DNA of 64,000 bases from the NCBI GenBank assembly GCA_964480945.1, contig CAYZRX010000006.1, forward strand, positions 1 through 64,000. The letters are read 5' to 3'. Below the pieces are notes generated by a model. That model searched no databases. It saw nothing but the letters and a program-made list of their open reading frames with translations, and was not told where the DNA came from. Both the position numbers and the translations under genes were made by a program. Of this stretch, positions 1 through 8,181 are shown piece by piece; position 1 is the first letter of the stretch, and every line of letters begins with the position of its first letter. The stretch comes from VGWB01 sp964480945 (GTDB lineage Bacteria > Bacteroidota > Ignavibacteria > UBA10030).

Positions 1-33
1 TCTTTTCCCTCGAAGAGCAAAGAGACCATCGTA

Positions 34-1029
34 GTGTACATCTCGGCCCAAAAGTGGAACGAGTTCTACGAGCGAATGGAGCAGAAGGCAACCAGCCTGA
101 TCGACCCTGCGACGGGACTCGTCTCTCGCCAGTTCGTTGAGACGATCGTCTGCCCCTTGTGCGGATCTTCGTCGTTTCATCCTCGGGTCGAGAAACACGG
201 GTTCACGTACGTGGAATGCAACGAGTGCAGCTTCGTCTATCTGAACCCGCAATTGACGCAAGGCGCGATCCGTGACGTTTACAACGACCGGGATTTGCGG
301 GAGTTCTTCTTCAAAGAACTGCTCCTGTCGCACGTGGAGGGTGACCAACGGCCCGAATTCGAGACTCGACTCTCGCAGCTTCAGGCCCTCGTGCAAGCAC
401 CGAATCCCCGACTCCTCGATATTGGTTGCGCTGCTGGGTTGTTCCTTTCGCTCGCGGAAAAACGCGGATTGCGCGGGGAGGGCTTGGAGCTAAACGAGCT
501 CTACATCGATTACATCAAAGCGCACCGTCCCGTCACCGTTCACAAGAAACTGTTGGCGGAGATGAACTATCCGGATTTCTCGTTCGATGTCGTGACGCTC
601 TGGGATGTGCTTGAGCATCTGCCGAAACCTGTTGAAACGCTGCAAGAGATCAGCCGGATACTCACCCGGGGAGGCATCCTTGCCCTCACGACCATCAATC
701 ATGCTTGCATCAACGAGAGGCTGTTGAAGGAGCGCTGGCGTTACTATATGCCGCCGGATCATCTCTGCTCCTTCACACCCGCCCTGCTGAGGTGGATGCT
801 TAACCGATCGGGCTTCACTGTCGTGAGCATTCAGCATCAGTATATGTTCGAAGTCGTGGCCGACCAGTACTTCAAATTTCTCATTCCATCGCCTGCCTCC
901 AACGGTCTCAGCGCCGCACTCAACAAAGTGAAAAAGCTTCTTTATCTTGTACTGGCCGTATCGTCCCAAGCCTTTTTCCGCGTCCTTCGTAGCGGCGACC
1001 TGTTGACAGTCTATGCGAAAAAATCCTAA
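34..1029 (+). CDS. Class I SAM-dependent methyltransferase with N-terminal zinc ribbon
   Basis: Probable cytoplasmic methyltransferase of a surface-polysaccharide locus. Residues 40-65 carry CPLC and CNEC pairs, a small zinc-ribbon-like module often fused to Methyltransf_23-type enzymes. A Rossmann SAM-binding motif follows (LLDIGCAAGLFLSLA, about residue 127) with the acidic post-strand residue in GEGLELNE. The FDVVTLWDVLEHL stretch is motif II-like. The substrate cannot be told. The GTG at 34 is only one possible start: the frame stays open to the window edge, so the gene may begin upstream, and an ATG at 76 is another option. It overlaps the next gene by 17 nt, which suggests cotranscription with the lyase and glycosyltransferases that follow. 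Confidence 0.8.
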   Translation: MYISAQKWNEFYERMEQKATSLIDPATGLVSRQFVETIVCPLCGSSSFHPRVEKHGFTYVECNECSFVYLNPQLTQGAIRDVYNDRDLREFFFKELLLSHVEGDQRPEFETRLSQLQALVQAPNPRLLDIGCAAGLFLSLAEKRGLRGEGLELNELYIDYIKAHRPVTVHKKLLAEMNYPDFSFDVVTLWDVLEHLPKPVETLQEISRILTRGGILALTTINHACINERLLKERWRYYMPPDHLCSFTPALLRWMLNRSGFTVVSIQHQYMFEVVADQYFKFLIPSPASNGLSAALNKVKKLLYLVLAVSSQAFFRVLRSGDLLTVYAKKS

Positions 1030-3022
1030 GACTCCAAAAGCATCTCTGCGCATCCTCGAGCACCGCGTGCTCAGACCGCGCAGATGGAGGGCTTTTCTTG
1101 AAAAGCGCGTCCAACGGCAATCGAATGAGAAGTTCTGCCAACTCTTCGACTCCGCCGGTGAGACCGACGGGTTCGTCCGGCAATTCCACGACGCTGCGCG
1201 ATATCGTTTCTTCTTCCACCCTCGCAATCAGAAGGACTTTTTCCTTCAACTCATCACGAGTACGGAACCCTATGAACAGATTCTGTCAGATGCACAAGAT
1301 GTACTTGAAAACAGCTTCGAGACGCTCGGCTCCGGCAAAGTGCACCTCGGTGAGAGAATCAACTGGCATCAGGATTTCAAAAGCGGAACAACCTGGCCGG
1401 TGCGGACGCTGACGAGCACCGAGATTCTCGACCTCGGCCATCCGTCAGATATCAAGGTGCCGTGGGAACTGAGCAGGTTTCATCAGGTATGGTGGCTGGG
1501 AAAGGCGTACTGGGTCACGCGGAGCGAACAACATGCGCAGAAATTTGGCGAGTTGATCGAGGACTGGATTGAGCAGAACCCGCTCGGCAAGGGACCGAAC
1601 TGGACCGTGGCCATGGAAGCGGCGATCAGGGCCTGCAACTGGATCGCAGGATACTACTTCTTCTGCGAGTCAAAATCTCTCTCGCCGCAATTCTGGCTGA
1701 GGTTTCTGAAGAGCCTCTACGCGCACGGACGCTTCATCGAAAACAATCTGGAATACTCCTGGCGCAACGGAAATCACCTGCTGTCGGACATCGTGGGCTT
1801 GACGTTTCTTGGAAGCTTCTTCCATCAGACAAGCTTTGGCAAGCAATGGCTCCGGGGGGGAGCGGCAAGACTTCAGGAGGAGATGGAGGAGCAAGTCTAT
1901 CCGGACGGCGTGGACTACGAGAAGTCTACGAGCTACCATCGTCTCGTGCTGGAATTGTTCTACAGCGCGACCATCCTCTGCATGAGGAACAACATCAAAT
2001 TTACCGGCCGGTACATGCAGCAATTGGAGAGGATGTTCGAGTTCGTGCAACATTACACAAGGCCCGACGGATCTGTCCCCTTGATCGGCGATGCAGACGA
2101 TGGGAGGCTCTTCAAATTCTCGATGAGTGAGGATATCAACGACCACCGACATGTCCTGTCTGTGGGCGCCATTCTTTTTGACCGTCGCGACTTCAGCGTT
2201 GCGGCCGGCAAATTCGCGCAGGACGCACTCTGGTTCTTCGGCGGAGAAGGCTTTGAGAAGCATCAGAGACTCCCGGGCGAACCGCTCCAGCTTAGCTCAC
2301 GCGCGTTCCCCGATGGCGGATTCTACATCCTGCGCAGCTCCGATGCACATGTCATCGTCGATGCGGGAGATCTCGGTATGATGGGACGGGGAGGGCACGG
2401 GCACAACGATACCCTCAGCTTCGAGCTCTGGGCGCATGAAGCGCCGTTAATTGTCGATTCCGGAACATACGCGTACACGTTTGATGCAAAAGCGCGAGAT
2501 GAATTTCGGGGCACACGCGCCCACAACACTATTGTTGTAGATGGGCGCGAGATTGCAGAGTTTGCCGGTTTGTGGAGAGTGAAGAAAGACGCAACGGACC
2601 CGAAAGTACTGGAGTGGAACAGCGATGATCACCGCGACATTCTCGTCGCCGAACATCACGGCTATCAGCGGCTTGCCTCGGGAGTGACGCTCCGAAGACG
2701 GTTTGAACTCAAGAAGCATGCATTTGAGCTCGTCATTACTGATGAGATCATCGGCGCTGGAAAGCATGAGATCCAAGGCTTCCTGCATTTCGCGCCAGAC
2801 GTTAAGATTGAGTTGTCTGCTCCGAAAAGCGCAATCGCCTTCGCCCGGGCGGCCGTCTATCGCATCGAAGCGAGTGACGGTATTTTCTCGGTGATCAACA
2901 CCCGCTATTCTCGAAGCTACGGTCTGCAGGAGCCCAACGTCGCGTTGCGGCTCACCCTGGCAGCTCAGACGCCGCAGACGATCACTATTCGGATTCAGCT
3001 TGAGAAACGCGTTACGTCATAA
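1013..3022 (+). CDS. Heparinase II/III family polysaccharide lyase-like protein
   Basis: 669 aa, full length for the alginate lyase/heparinase II/III family. The N-terminal half is helical (alpha/alpha toroid, with YSWRNGNHLLSDIVGL near residue 245). The C-terminal half holds the family's conserved HGHNDTLSFEL stretch followed by PLIVDSGTYAY near residue 465-490, then a beta-rich domain. Such enzymes cleave uronate-containing polysaccharides. In a glycosyltransferase neighbourhood a role in editing or releasing an exopolysaccharide during synthesis is more likely than nutrient degradation; that is inference. No signal peptide is obvious at this start. The ATG lies inside the upstream methyltransferase gene (17-nt overlap), and the 3' end overlaps the next gene by 23 nt. 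Confidence 0.85.
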   Translation: MRKNPKTPKASLRILEHRVLRPRRWRAFLEKRVQRQSNEKFCQLFDSAGETDGFVRQFHDAARYRFFFHPRNQKDFFLQLITSTEPYEQILSDAQDVLENSFETLGSGKVHLGERINWHQDFKSGTTWPVRTLTSTEILDLGHPSDIKVPWELSRFHQVWWLGKAYWVTRSEQHAQKFGELIEDWIEQNPLGKGPNWTVAMEAAIRACNWIAGYYFFCESKSLSPQFWLRFLKSLYAHGRFIENNLEYSWRNGNHLLSDIVGLTFLGSFFHQTSFGKQWLRGGAARLQEEMEEQVYPDGVDYEKSTSYHRLVLELFYSATILCMRNNIKFTGRYMQQLERMFEFVQHYTRPDGSVPLIGDADDGRLFKFSMSEDINDHRHVLSVGAILFDRRDFSVAAGKFAQDALWFFGGEGFEKHQRLPGEPLQLSSRAFPDGGFYILRSSDAHVIVDAGDLGMMGRGGHGHNDTLSFELWAHEAPLIVDSGTYAYTFDAKARDEFRGTRAHNTIVVDGREIAEFAGLWRVKKDATDPKVLEWNSDDHRDILVAEHHGYQRLASGVTLRRRFELKKHAFELVITDEIIGAGKHEIQGFLHFAPDVKIELSAPKSAIAFARAAVYRIEASDGIFSVINTRYSRSYGLQEPNVALRLTLAAQTPQTITIRIQLEKRVTS

Positions 3023-4310
3023 AGCGCTCTTTGTGGCAGTTATCGCCTTCGCTTTCCGGGCGGGCTTCCTCGCCATCTTCCCGGGCCTGAACTACTACGA
3101 CGGAATCTCGCGTTCCTATCTCGAGGTGGCCGATAACGTCCTGGCGGGCGAGGGGTTTGTGACGTACGTGAACATCGCTCCGATCTCAAGCCCAACTCCC
3201 CAGTGGAGCTACGAACCGTTCATCGACCGTCCGCTCGGCTATCTCCTCCTCATCCTTCTCCCCCTCATGATCACAGTGCACCCGATCGGCGTTCAGATTC
3301 TCCATGCGCTTCTTTCCTCATTCTCTGCCGTTTTCCTCTTGAGTGTGGGAAAGAGAATCGCCTCGGAACGCGCGGCTTGGCGTGCAGCCCTCATCTATGC
3401 CCTCTGGCCTCTCAGCGCACGGTTCGAGGTCACGATTCTTCCGGATGCCGTGATGTCCTTCTTTCTCCTCCTCACAATTTTGCTGCTGCTAAAAGCCGTG
3501 ACGTCGCCCCAAAGCTTTCGGGGGTTTTTCCTCGCTGGCATCGCCTGCGGCGTTGGAATGACTATGAGGCCGGATATCATGCTCTTACCGCTATTTATCG
3601 TGGCGTGGCTATTTTTCTCCCAACACTTCTCGAAGTGGATCCGGGCCTCTCTCACACTCCTGTTTGGCGTTGCAGTTATCGTCGGCGCGCAAACGGCGCG
3701 CAACGAAGCAGCAACGGAGGGCAAGATTGTGCCGCTCGGGTTGGGGAACGGAATCAGCCTGTGGGAAGGGATAAGTCAATTCGGCGACACTCTGGGGACG
3801 GTGCACGACGACCAGAAACTTGCAGAACAAGAAGGCTATTCCAATTGGGCATACCCTGATGGTGTTAACCGCGAACGGAAACGCTTCAGCGAAGCGCTCG
3901 ACATCATCGTACACCATCCTCTCTGGTACTGCGGCGTCATGCTGAAGCGTCTCCCAGTGCTTCTCACGCCGGACTGGATCATGTCACGCAGGTTTGCCCC
4001 GTCGCTCAAAGAGTTTCTCGATGCATCACCGCAGAATTCGGTCGGCGCATACCTCAGCACATACCCGGCCGCTGTCCTTGTGCGCGGATTGCTGGTCGTC
4101 CTGCAATATTCTCTCCTCTTACTCGCTGCGTGGGCGCTCTGGAAGAAAAGGCGCGAAAGACTGCTCGACCTTCCCGCCCTGATCATTTTTTACTACATTG
4201 TTGTACACGTTCCGACCAACACGGAAGCAAGATACTTCTATCCCGCTGTTCCCTTTCTGATCTTGCTCGCATCGGTCGGGTGGGATGCGTTGAAACAAAA
4301 GCAGAGCTGA
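3000..4310 (+). CDS. Multi-pass membrane glycosyltransferase, GT39/ArnT-like
   Basis: 436 aa and strongly hydrophobic, with roughly ten membrane spans. The first span (about residues 9-27) is followed by a loop with NYYDGISRSYLEVADNVL, which resembles the acidic first periplasmic loop of PMT/ArnT-type enzymes that use polyprenyl-phosphate sugars. A TTG start at 3000 lies inside the heparinase-like gene; it keeps the first membrane span intact and fits a coupled operon. The neighbouring GT2 enzyme resembles a dolichyl/polyprenyl-phosphate sugar synthase, so the two could form a donor-synthase and transferase pair. Acceptor and sugar are unknown. Confidence 0.7.
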   Translation: MRNALRHKALFVAVIAFAFRAGFLAIFPGLNYYDGISRSYLEVADNVLAGEGFVTYVNIAPISSPTPQWSYEPFIDRPLGYLLLILLPLMITVHPIGVQILHALLSSFSAVFLLSVGKRIASERAAWRAALIYALWPLSARFEVTILPDAVMSFFLLLTILLLLKAVTSPQSFRGFFLAGIACGVGMTMRPDIMLLPLFIVAWLFFSQHFSKWIRASLTLLFGVAVIVGAQTARNEAATEGKIVPLGLGNGISLWEGISQFGDTLGTVHDDQKLAEQEGYSNWAYPDGVNRERKRFSEALDIIVHHPLWYCGVMLKRLPVLLTPDWIMSRRFAPSLKEFLDASPQNSVGAYLSTYPAAVLVRGLLVVLQYSLLLLAAWALWKKRRERLLDLPALIIFYYIVVHVPTNTEARYFYPAVPFLILLASVGWDALKQKQS

Positions 4311-4320
4311 GCTGATTCGC

Positions 4321-5091
4321 ATGCTGGTCAACGTCACTATTCCGGTCTATAATGAGGAGGATATTCTCCCTTCGAGCATCACTGCTCTCCACGATTTTCT
4401 TTCCACGCACTGCCGGTTTGACTGGGAGATCGTCATCGTAGACAACGCTTCGGTTGACCGAACGCTCGAAGTGGCGCGGCAGTTAGCCTCGCATTTCGCC
4501 GGAGTGCGGTTTATTCACCTTGACCTGAAAGGACGTGGGCGAGCACTGAAGAAGGTGTGGACGGAGAGCGCTGCGGAGATTCTCAGTTACATGGATGTCG
4601 ACCTTTCCAGCAACCTCTTCGCGTTCCCCTCCTTGATCGAAGCGCTGATCAGCGGCGGATTCGACATTGGTATCGGCTCACGTCTCTTGAAGGCTTCGAC
4701 CACAAGACGGAGCCTGAAGCGCGAAGTAATTTCGCGGGCGTACAATCTGCTGGTGAAGGCGTTCTTCAGCACAAAATTTTCCGACGCTCAATGCGGATTC
4801 AAGGCCATCACGAAGAAAGCAGCTGAACAACTCCTGCCAAAAGTGGAAGATACCGGCTGGTTCTTTGACACGGAGCTTCTCGTTATCGCCGAGAAACTTG
4901 GATACCGCATCTTCGACCTGCCCGTGAGCTGGATCGAGGACCTCGATACCCGGGTAAGGATTGTTCCTACAGCTGTCGACGACATCAAAGGCTTGCTCCG
5001 CGTTCGCCACAACTTCTCCAAGCGCATCTACGCACAAAAGAGTACCATCCCCCTGCCTCCAGGCAGTCCCCCTCCCGCACGAAGATCCTAA
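4321..5091 (+). CDS. Family 2 glycosyltransferase (polyprenyl-phosphate sugar synthase-like)
   Basis: 256 aa with a GT-A fold. It begins with NVTIPVYNEEDILP, has IVIVDNASVDRT near residue 39 and a DXD-type metal site in SYMDVDLSS near residue 92. The FSDAQCGFKAITKKAA block near residue 155 is typical of DPM1/ALG5-like synthases that load a sugar onto a lipid phosphate. No C-terminal membrane spans are present, so this is the soluble form. It starts 11 nt after the GT39-like gene and probably supplies its lipid-linked donor (inference). Its stop codon overlaps the stop of the convergent gene on the other strand by 4 nt, so the two genes leave no room for a separate terminator. Confidence 0.85.
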   Translation: MLVNVTIPVYNEEDILPSSITALHDFLSTHCRFDWEIVIVDNASVDRTLEVARQLASHFAGVRFIHLDLKGRGRALKKVWTESAAEILSYMDVDLSSNLFAFPSLIEALISGGFDIGIGSRLLKASTTRRSLKREVISRAYNLLVKAFFSTKFSDAQCGFKAITKKAAEQLLPKVEDTGWFFDTELLVIAEKLGYRIFDLPVSWIEDLDTRVRIVPTAVDDIKGLLRVRHNFSKRIYAQKSTIPLPPGSPPPARRS

Positions 5092-5735
5092 TCTTCCTTC
5101 TTCTTTCCCAACGAGTAGACCCGATAGAGAGCACCGAGGTAGCAGATCATTCCCAACCAGAGCAGGGGGTAAGGGTAGGGTCGAGGAGGCAGCGTTCGCA
5201 GAGTCGCATCAAGGTCATACATGAACGAGAAAAGGATGGAGAGACTTCCCACGATCGTCAGCAACCACATTGGCGTGGTGGGGTGGAATTCTACCCCACG
5301 TTGTTCCATTCGGACGACAATCGTTCCGCCGATGATCATGCAGAGTGATACCAAAATCGGCGCGATCACGGGTCCAATCCAGGGAACCGGAATCAGAAAG
5401 AGAATATCCCAATCGAAGACCGACGCAGGCCAGTTGAGCACCACCTTCAGCCAAACGTAGTAGAAGATGTCCCACATCCCAAAAGCGATCAAGAACAAAC
5501 TCACCTTCTCCCACCGCGTCCTGCCAACAAGGATTCCAACCGTCGCAAGCATGATCATCGTCGCGACTTCGCGCGCCAGCTCAACAGCGAGATGGAAGTT
5601 GCTGATCGCCTTGAGCGGTAGCGCAAACCCCTCGGGATAGTAGATTGCCCGCAGGTAGACAACCACCGACGCCTCAACGAAGGCGAAGGCAATCGAGAAA
5701 AGCGAAACCCAAAGAATGGACCGAGTGGCTTTCAT
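5088..5735 (-). CDS. Hypothetical six-span membrane protein
   Basis: 215 aa, starting at ATG 5735. About six hydrophobic segments can be seen: near residues 8-30, 50-70, 75-97, 105-140, 155-172 and 190-208. No family motif is recognised. The second and third segments carry scattered charged residues (ELAREVATM, WEKVSL), so the topology is approximate. It converges with the glycosyltransferase operon and follows, on the same strand, an M28 peptidase gene from which it is separated by a terminator, so it probably has its own promoter in the short gap at 5736-5820. No function is proposed. Confidence 0.6.
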   Translation of the reverse strand: MKATRSILWVSLFSIAFAFVEASVVVYLRAIYYPEGFALPLKAISNFHLAVELAREVATMIMLATVGILVGRTRWEKVSLFLIAFGMWDIFYYVWLKVVLNWPASVFDWDILFLIPVPWIGPVIAPILVSLCMIIGGTIVVRMEQRGVEFHPTTPMWLLTIVGSLSILFSFMYDLDATLRTLPPRPYPYPLLWLGMICYLGALYRVYSLGKKKED

Positions 5736-5822
5736 ATATAGAGAGAAGCAGAGAGTAGATCGGACGTCCCCGTCCGACCTTTGTGGACAAGCAAGAGTAT
5801 CCGTCCCGCCGGAACTGAAATC

Positions 5823-5855
5823 AAAAAGCCGCCCTTATGGTCAGGGCGGCTTTCA
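5823..5855 (-). terminator. Rho-independent terminator of the M28 peptidase gene
   Basis: An inverted repeat with arms GCCGCCCT (5828-5835) and AGGGCGGC (5843-5850) encloses a 7-nt loop. On the minus strand it is followed by a run of T (plus-strand AAAAA at 5823-5827), so it ends transcripts of the 5877-7613 gene. The other side has only TTTC, so termination in the plus direction would be weaker. Confidence 0.8.
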
Positions 5856-5876
5856 TTCCATCTTGCTTGGTGAACC

Positions 5877-7613
5877 CTACCTACCAGACGTTTGCTGAGG
5901 GGTAGGAAGAGGTTTCCGAGGAAACATCTGATCCATCATCGCGGCATTGTAGACGAACGCGGCCATGATGGTGGCAGCTTGCTTCATGTCATCCGGTTGA
6001 ATTCGATCATAGACATCCATATTGGAATGGTGCGTCCGAACCATATAGTCAATCGGATCTTGGATGAACTGGAAGCCCGGAAGGCCGACGCCATCGAATG
6101 AAAGGTGATCGGTCCCTCCCGTGTTCTGGAGCGTCAATGTCGTGGCGCCCATCGATGCAAACGGCTCCAGCCACTCGCGAAAGATCGGTCGTGCGGCTTC
6201 ATTCCCTTGCAGGTAGACCCCACGGAACTTTCCCGTCCCGTTATCATCATTAAGATAAACCGACAGCTTGCCATGCTCTGGCTTTGTCACAAGCTCACCG
6301 CCACCGCCTCCCACCCCACCTCTGCTGCCCCCGCCTGATCGCTCGCCGAAGTGCTGGGTCACGTACGACCGCGATCCGAGCAGCCCTTCCTCCTCGCCGG
6401 CCCAACAGGCGATCCGGATCGTACGCCGCGGCTGCAATCCCAAGACCTTGATGATACGAACGGCCTCCATGCACGCTGCGACGCCAGCCCCGTCATCCGT
6501 CGCACCCGTTCCGGCTTGCCACGAGTCAAGGTGACCGCCGAGCATAACGACTTGGTCTTTCAGATCCGTGCCGGGTATTTCGGCGATGACGTTGAACGAT
6601 GAATCCGCAGGTGTAAACGCAACATCGAGGGCCATCTGCATCCGGATCTTCTGTCCTTTCTCAATCATTCGGACAAGGCGATTGTAATTCTCGGACGCGA
6701 TGCTGACCTGAGGAACGATCTGAGGAGTCTTTGCATCGTATGCGTTTACGCGCTGCTGAAATGAAGTGCCAGCGGGCTGCGGCACCGCAGCTGCCGCAAC
6801 GAAGACCGTGCCATCGTCTCCCTGAGCGCAATCGAACACAGCGGCTGCTCCCTCCTTCTGGCACAATTCCAACTTGCTCGCTGTCAGCGCCTGTCCACCT
6901 CGCATCCGTCCGCGAATAATACGTGCAATCGTTGCAGAGTCGGCATCGGGCATATACTCGCGTATCAGCGCTCTCATGGCTGAATCCCTTGCTGCTGGCG
7001 TCATTGCCGCAAAGTTTGGCATGCGGAAAAACCGGCGACCCTGCTGTACGCCGGCGTTCGCCATCCTCAACAAATCTGAATCCGTCAAGCGGCGCGCGTC
7101 AGCCTCAAAATGCGCATCGATCTCTCGCGGATCGCTAATGAGGACGAACTTTCCCTTGAGTTTGCCTTTGTAGGCATCCAGCGCTTCTGGTGTTGAGGCA
7201 TCGAGATACACAACGTCAGCGGTGACGGTACCTTTCAGGCCGGGCGACCAGGCCTTCGGACAGGCGATGAGAGGAAATGCTCGCGGTTGGAGCACGCACG
7301 CCGAGAAGTTCTTCAGCGTCCATCCCTTTGCCACGGGGGCCGATCCCTCATAGTGAATGTTTTGCAGTCCCCACGAAGCGAGTTTCTGGCTAATCCAATC
7401 GGCTGCTTGCTTGTATTCGGGCGATCCGGCCAGTCGAGGACCATAAACGTCCGTCAGGTAACTCAGAGTCTCCATTACCTGTGAACGGTTCATTCCTTCA
7501 TCTTTGATCTTGCTGATCGCAGCTGTGTCGATCTTCTCCACTGCCATCTGAGCGAAAGAGAAGCTGGCCGCTATGACGGCAACACTAAGAATTCCGTAGA
7601 CGCGTTTCATCAT
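5877..7613 (-). CDS. Exported M28-family zinc aminopeptidase/carboxypeptidase
   Basis: 578 aa with a Sec signal peptide (about residues 1-22, cleavage near SFAQMA). A protease-associated-like insert occupies the middle. The zinc and catalytic residues of the M28 family are visible: GGHLDSWQAGTGATDDGAG near residue 360 (metal His and bridging Asp), CWAGEEEGLLGS near residue 405 (catalytic and metal Glu) and TGGTDHLSFDG near residue 500, with a late HHSN. A glycine-rich loop (GGGSRGGVGGGGG) around residue 430 is unusual but leaves the fold intact. It is probably periplasmic or secreted and acts in peptide scavenging. A strong terminator lies just downstream. Confidence 0.9.
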   Translation of the reverse strand: MMKRVYGILSVAVIAASFSFAQMAVEKIDTAAISKIKDEGMNRSQVMETLSYLTDVYGPRLAGSPEYKQAADWISQKLASWGLQNIHYEGSAPVAKGWTLKNFSACVLQPRAFPLIACPKAWSPGLKGTVTADVVYLDASTPEALDAYKGKLKGKFVLISDPREIDAHFEADARRLTDSDLLRMANAGVQQGRRFFRMPNFAAMTPAARDSAMRALIREYMPDADSATIARIIRGRMRGGQALTASKLELCQKEGAAAVFDCAQGDDGTVFVAAAAVPQPAGTSFQQRVNAYDAKTPQIVPQVSIASENYNRLVRMIEKGQKIRMQMALDVAFTPADSSFNVIAEIPGTDLKDQVVMLGGHLDSWQAGTGATDDGAGVAACMEAVRIIKVLGLQPRRTIRIACWAGEEEGLLGSRSYVTQHFGERSGGGSRGGVGGGGGELVTKPEHGKLSVYLNDDNGTGKFRGVYLQGNEAARPIFREWLEPFASMGATTLTLQNTGGTDHLSFDGVGLPGFQFIQDPIDYMVRTHHSNMDVYDRIQPDDMKQAATIMAAFVYNAAMMDQMFPRKPLPTPQQTSGR

Positions 7614-7927
7614 GAAAGGTCCTCCTTCAATTATTGGGGGATGAGGTTGGTTAGAGCAATGTTGGTCTTTGTGTGCCGCAAGAGGTATGATTTACAATAA
7701 ACGAAAAGAATAGGAAAAAGTATCGCGACACTGCCTCAATTCCGAATCCCCCATATCGCCGGTCCGCAGAAGCTCTTCCGCCGTGACGGGACGTGGCCTA
7801 GTTTGTCCCGCCAGTCGGTAGCGTCAGCAGCTCAGGACAGATTCTCTGCACTCGCGCGATAGCGTGGGGCCAGAAAGTTAGCAAGAATGGCGAAAATCAC
7901 CGGATTTTGAATATTCGCAAAAAATGC

Positions 7928-7956
7928 TTGACAAGGTGCTGACTTTTGCGCAACAT
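7928..7956 (+). promoter_or_regulatory. Candidate sigma-70-type promoter for the PilB-like gene
   Basis: TTGACA at 7928-7933 is separated by 17 nt from CAACAT at 7951-7956. The -35 hexamer is perfect and the -10 is poor (three of six), so this is a candidate only. It would place transcription start near 7963, just before the structured leader described separately. Confidence 0.3.
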
Positions 7957-7962
7957 AGCGGT

Positions 7963-8181
7963 GTAGCCGGAGGCGACCTAAAGCGAATCCCAAACCGTGG
8001 GTTGTAGGTTTGTGGTAAAGGCGGAGAGTGCCGCAGCATGCTATCTCGCATTCAATTGAATTGCTGCGAGTCTTTTTGCCTTGGCAACCACAGAGGATCG
8101 CCTCCGAGGCGCGGCTTTATCGATGTCTCCAACGTTCTTGGACTGTCTTCACCCGAGAACGAGACGGCGAAAGTGATCGCT
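7963..8181 (+). promoter_or_regulatory. Structured leader with terminator-like hairpin (possible attenuator or riboswitch)
   Basis: Three hairpins lie in order. The first pairs CCCAAACC (7989-7996) with GGTTTGTGG (8007-8015), with one bulge. The second pairs GCGG (8021-8024) with CCGC (8031-8034). The third pairs CTCGCA (8045-8050) with TGCGAG (8065-8070), has extra inner pairing, and is followed directly by TCTTTTT (8071-8077), as in an intrinsic terminator. The ATP-ase reading frame is open through this stretch from 8038, but those 48 codons do not resemble the family. I do not recognise a known riboswitch core. The rest of 7614-7962 shows no gene or clear motif apart from the promoter candidate. 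Confidence 0.4.

Noticed and set aside
490..1227. Minus-strand open frame of 245 codons over the methyltransferase and lyase start
   Set aside because: Lies opposite two well-supported genes, has no family resemblance and a composition typical of an antisense shadow in GC-rich DNA. The same applies to long frames opposite 15608-16429 and 17346-18035.
8038..8181. 48-residue N-terminal extension of the PilB-like ATPase
   Set aside because: The stretch overlaps a terminator-like hairpin and has no family resemblance, although a GGAGAG lies before ATG 8038; the family-consistent start at 8182 was preferred.
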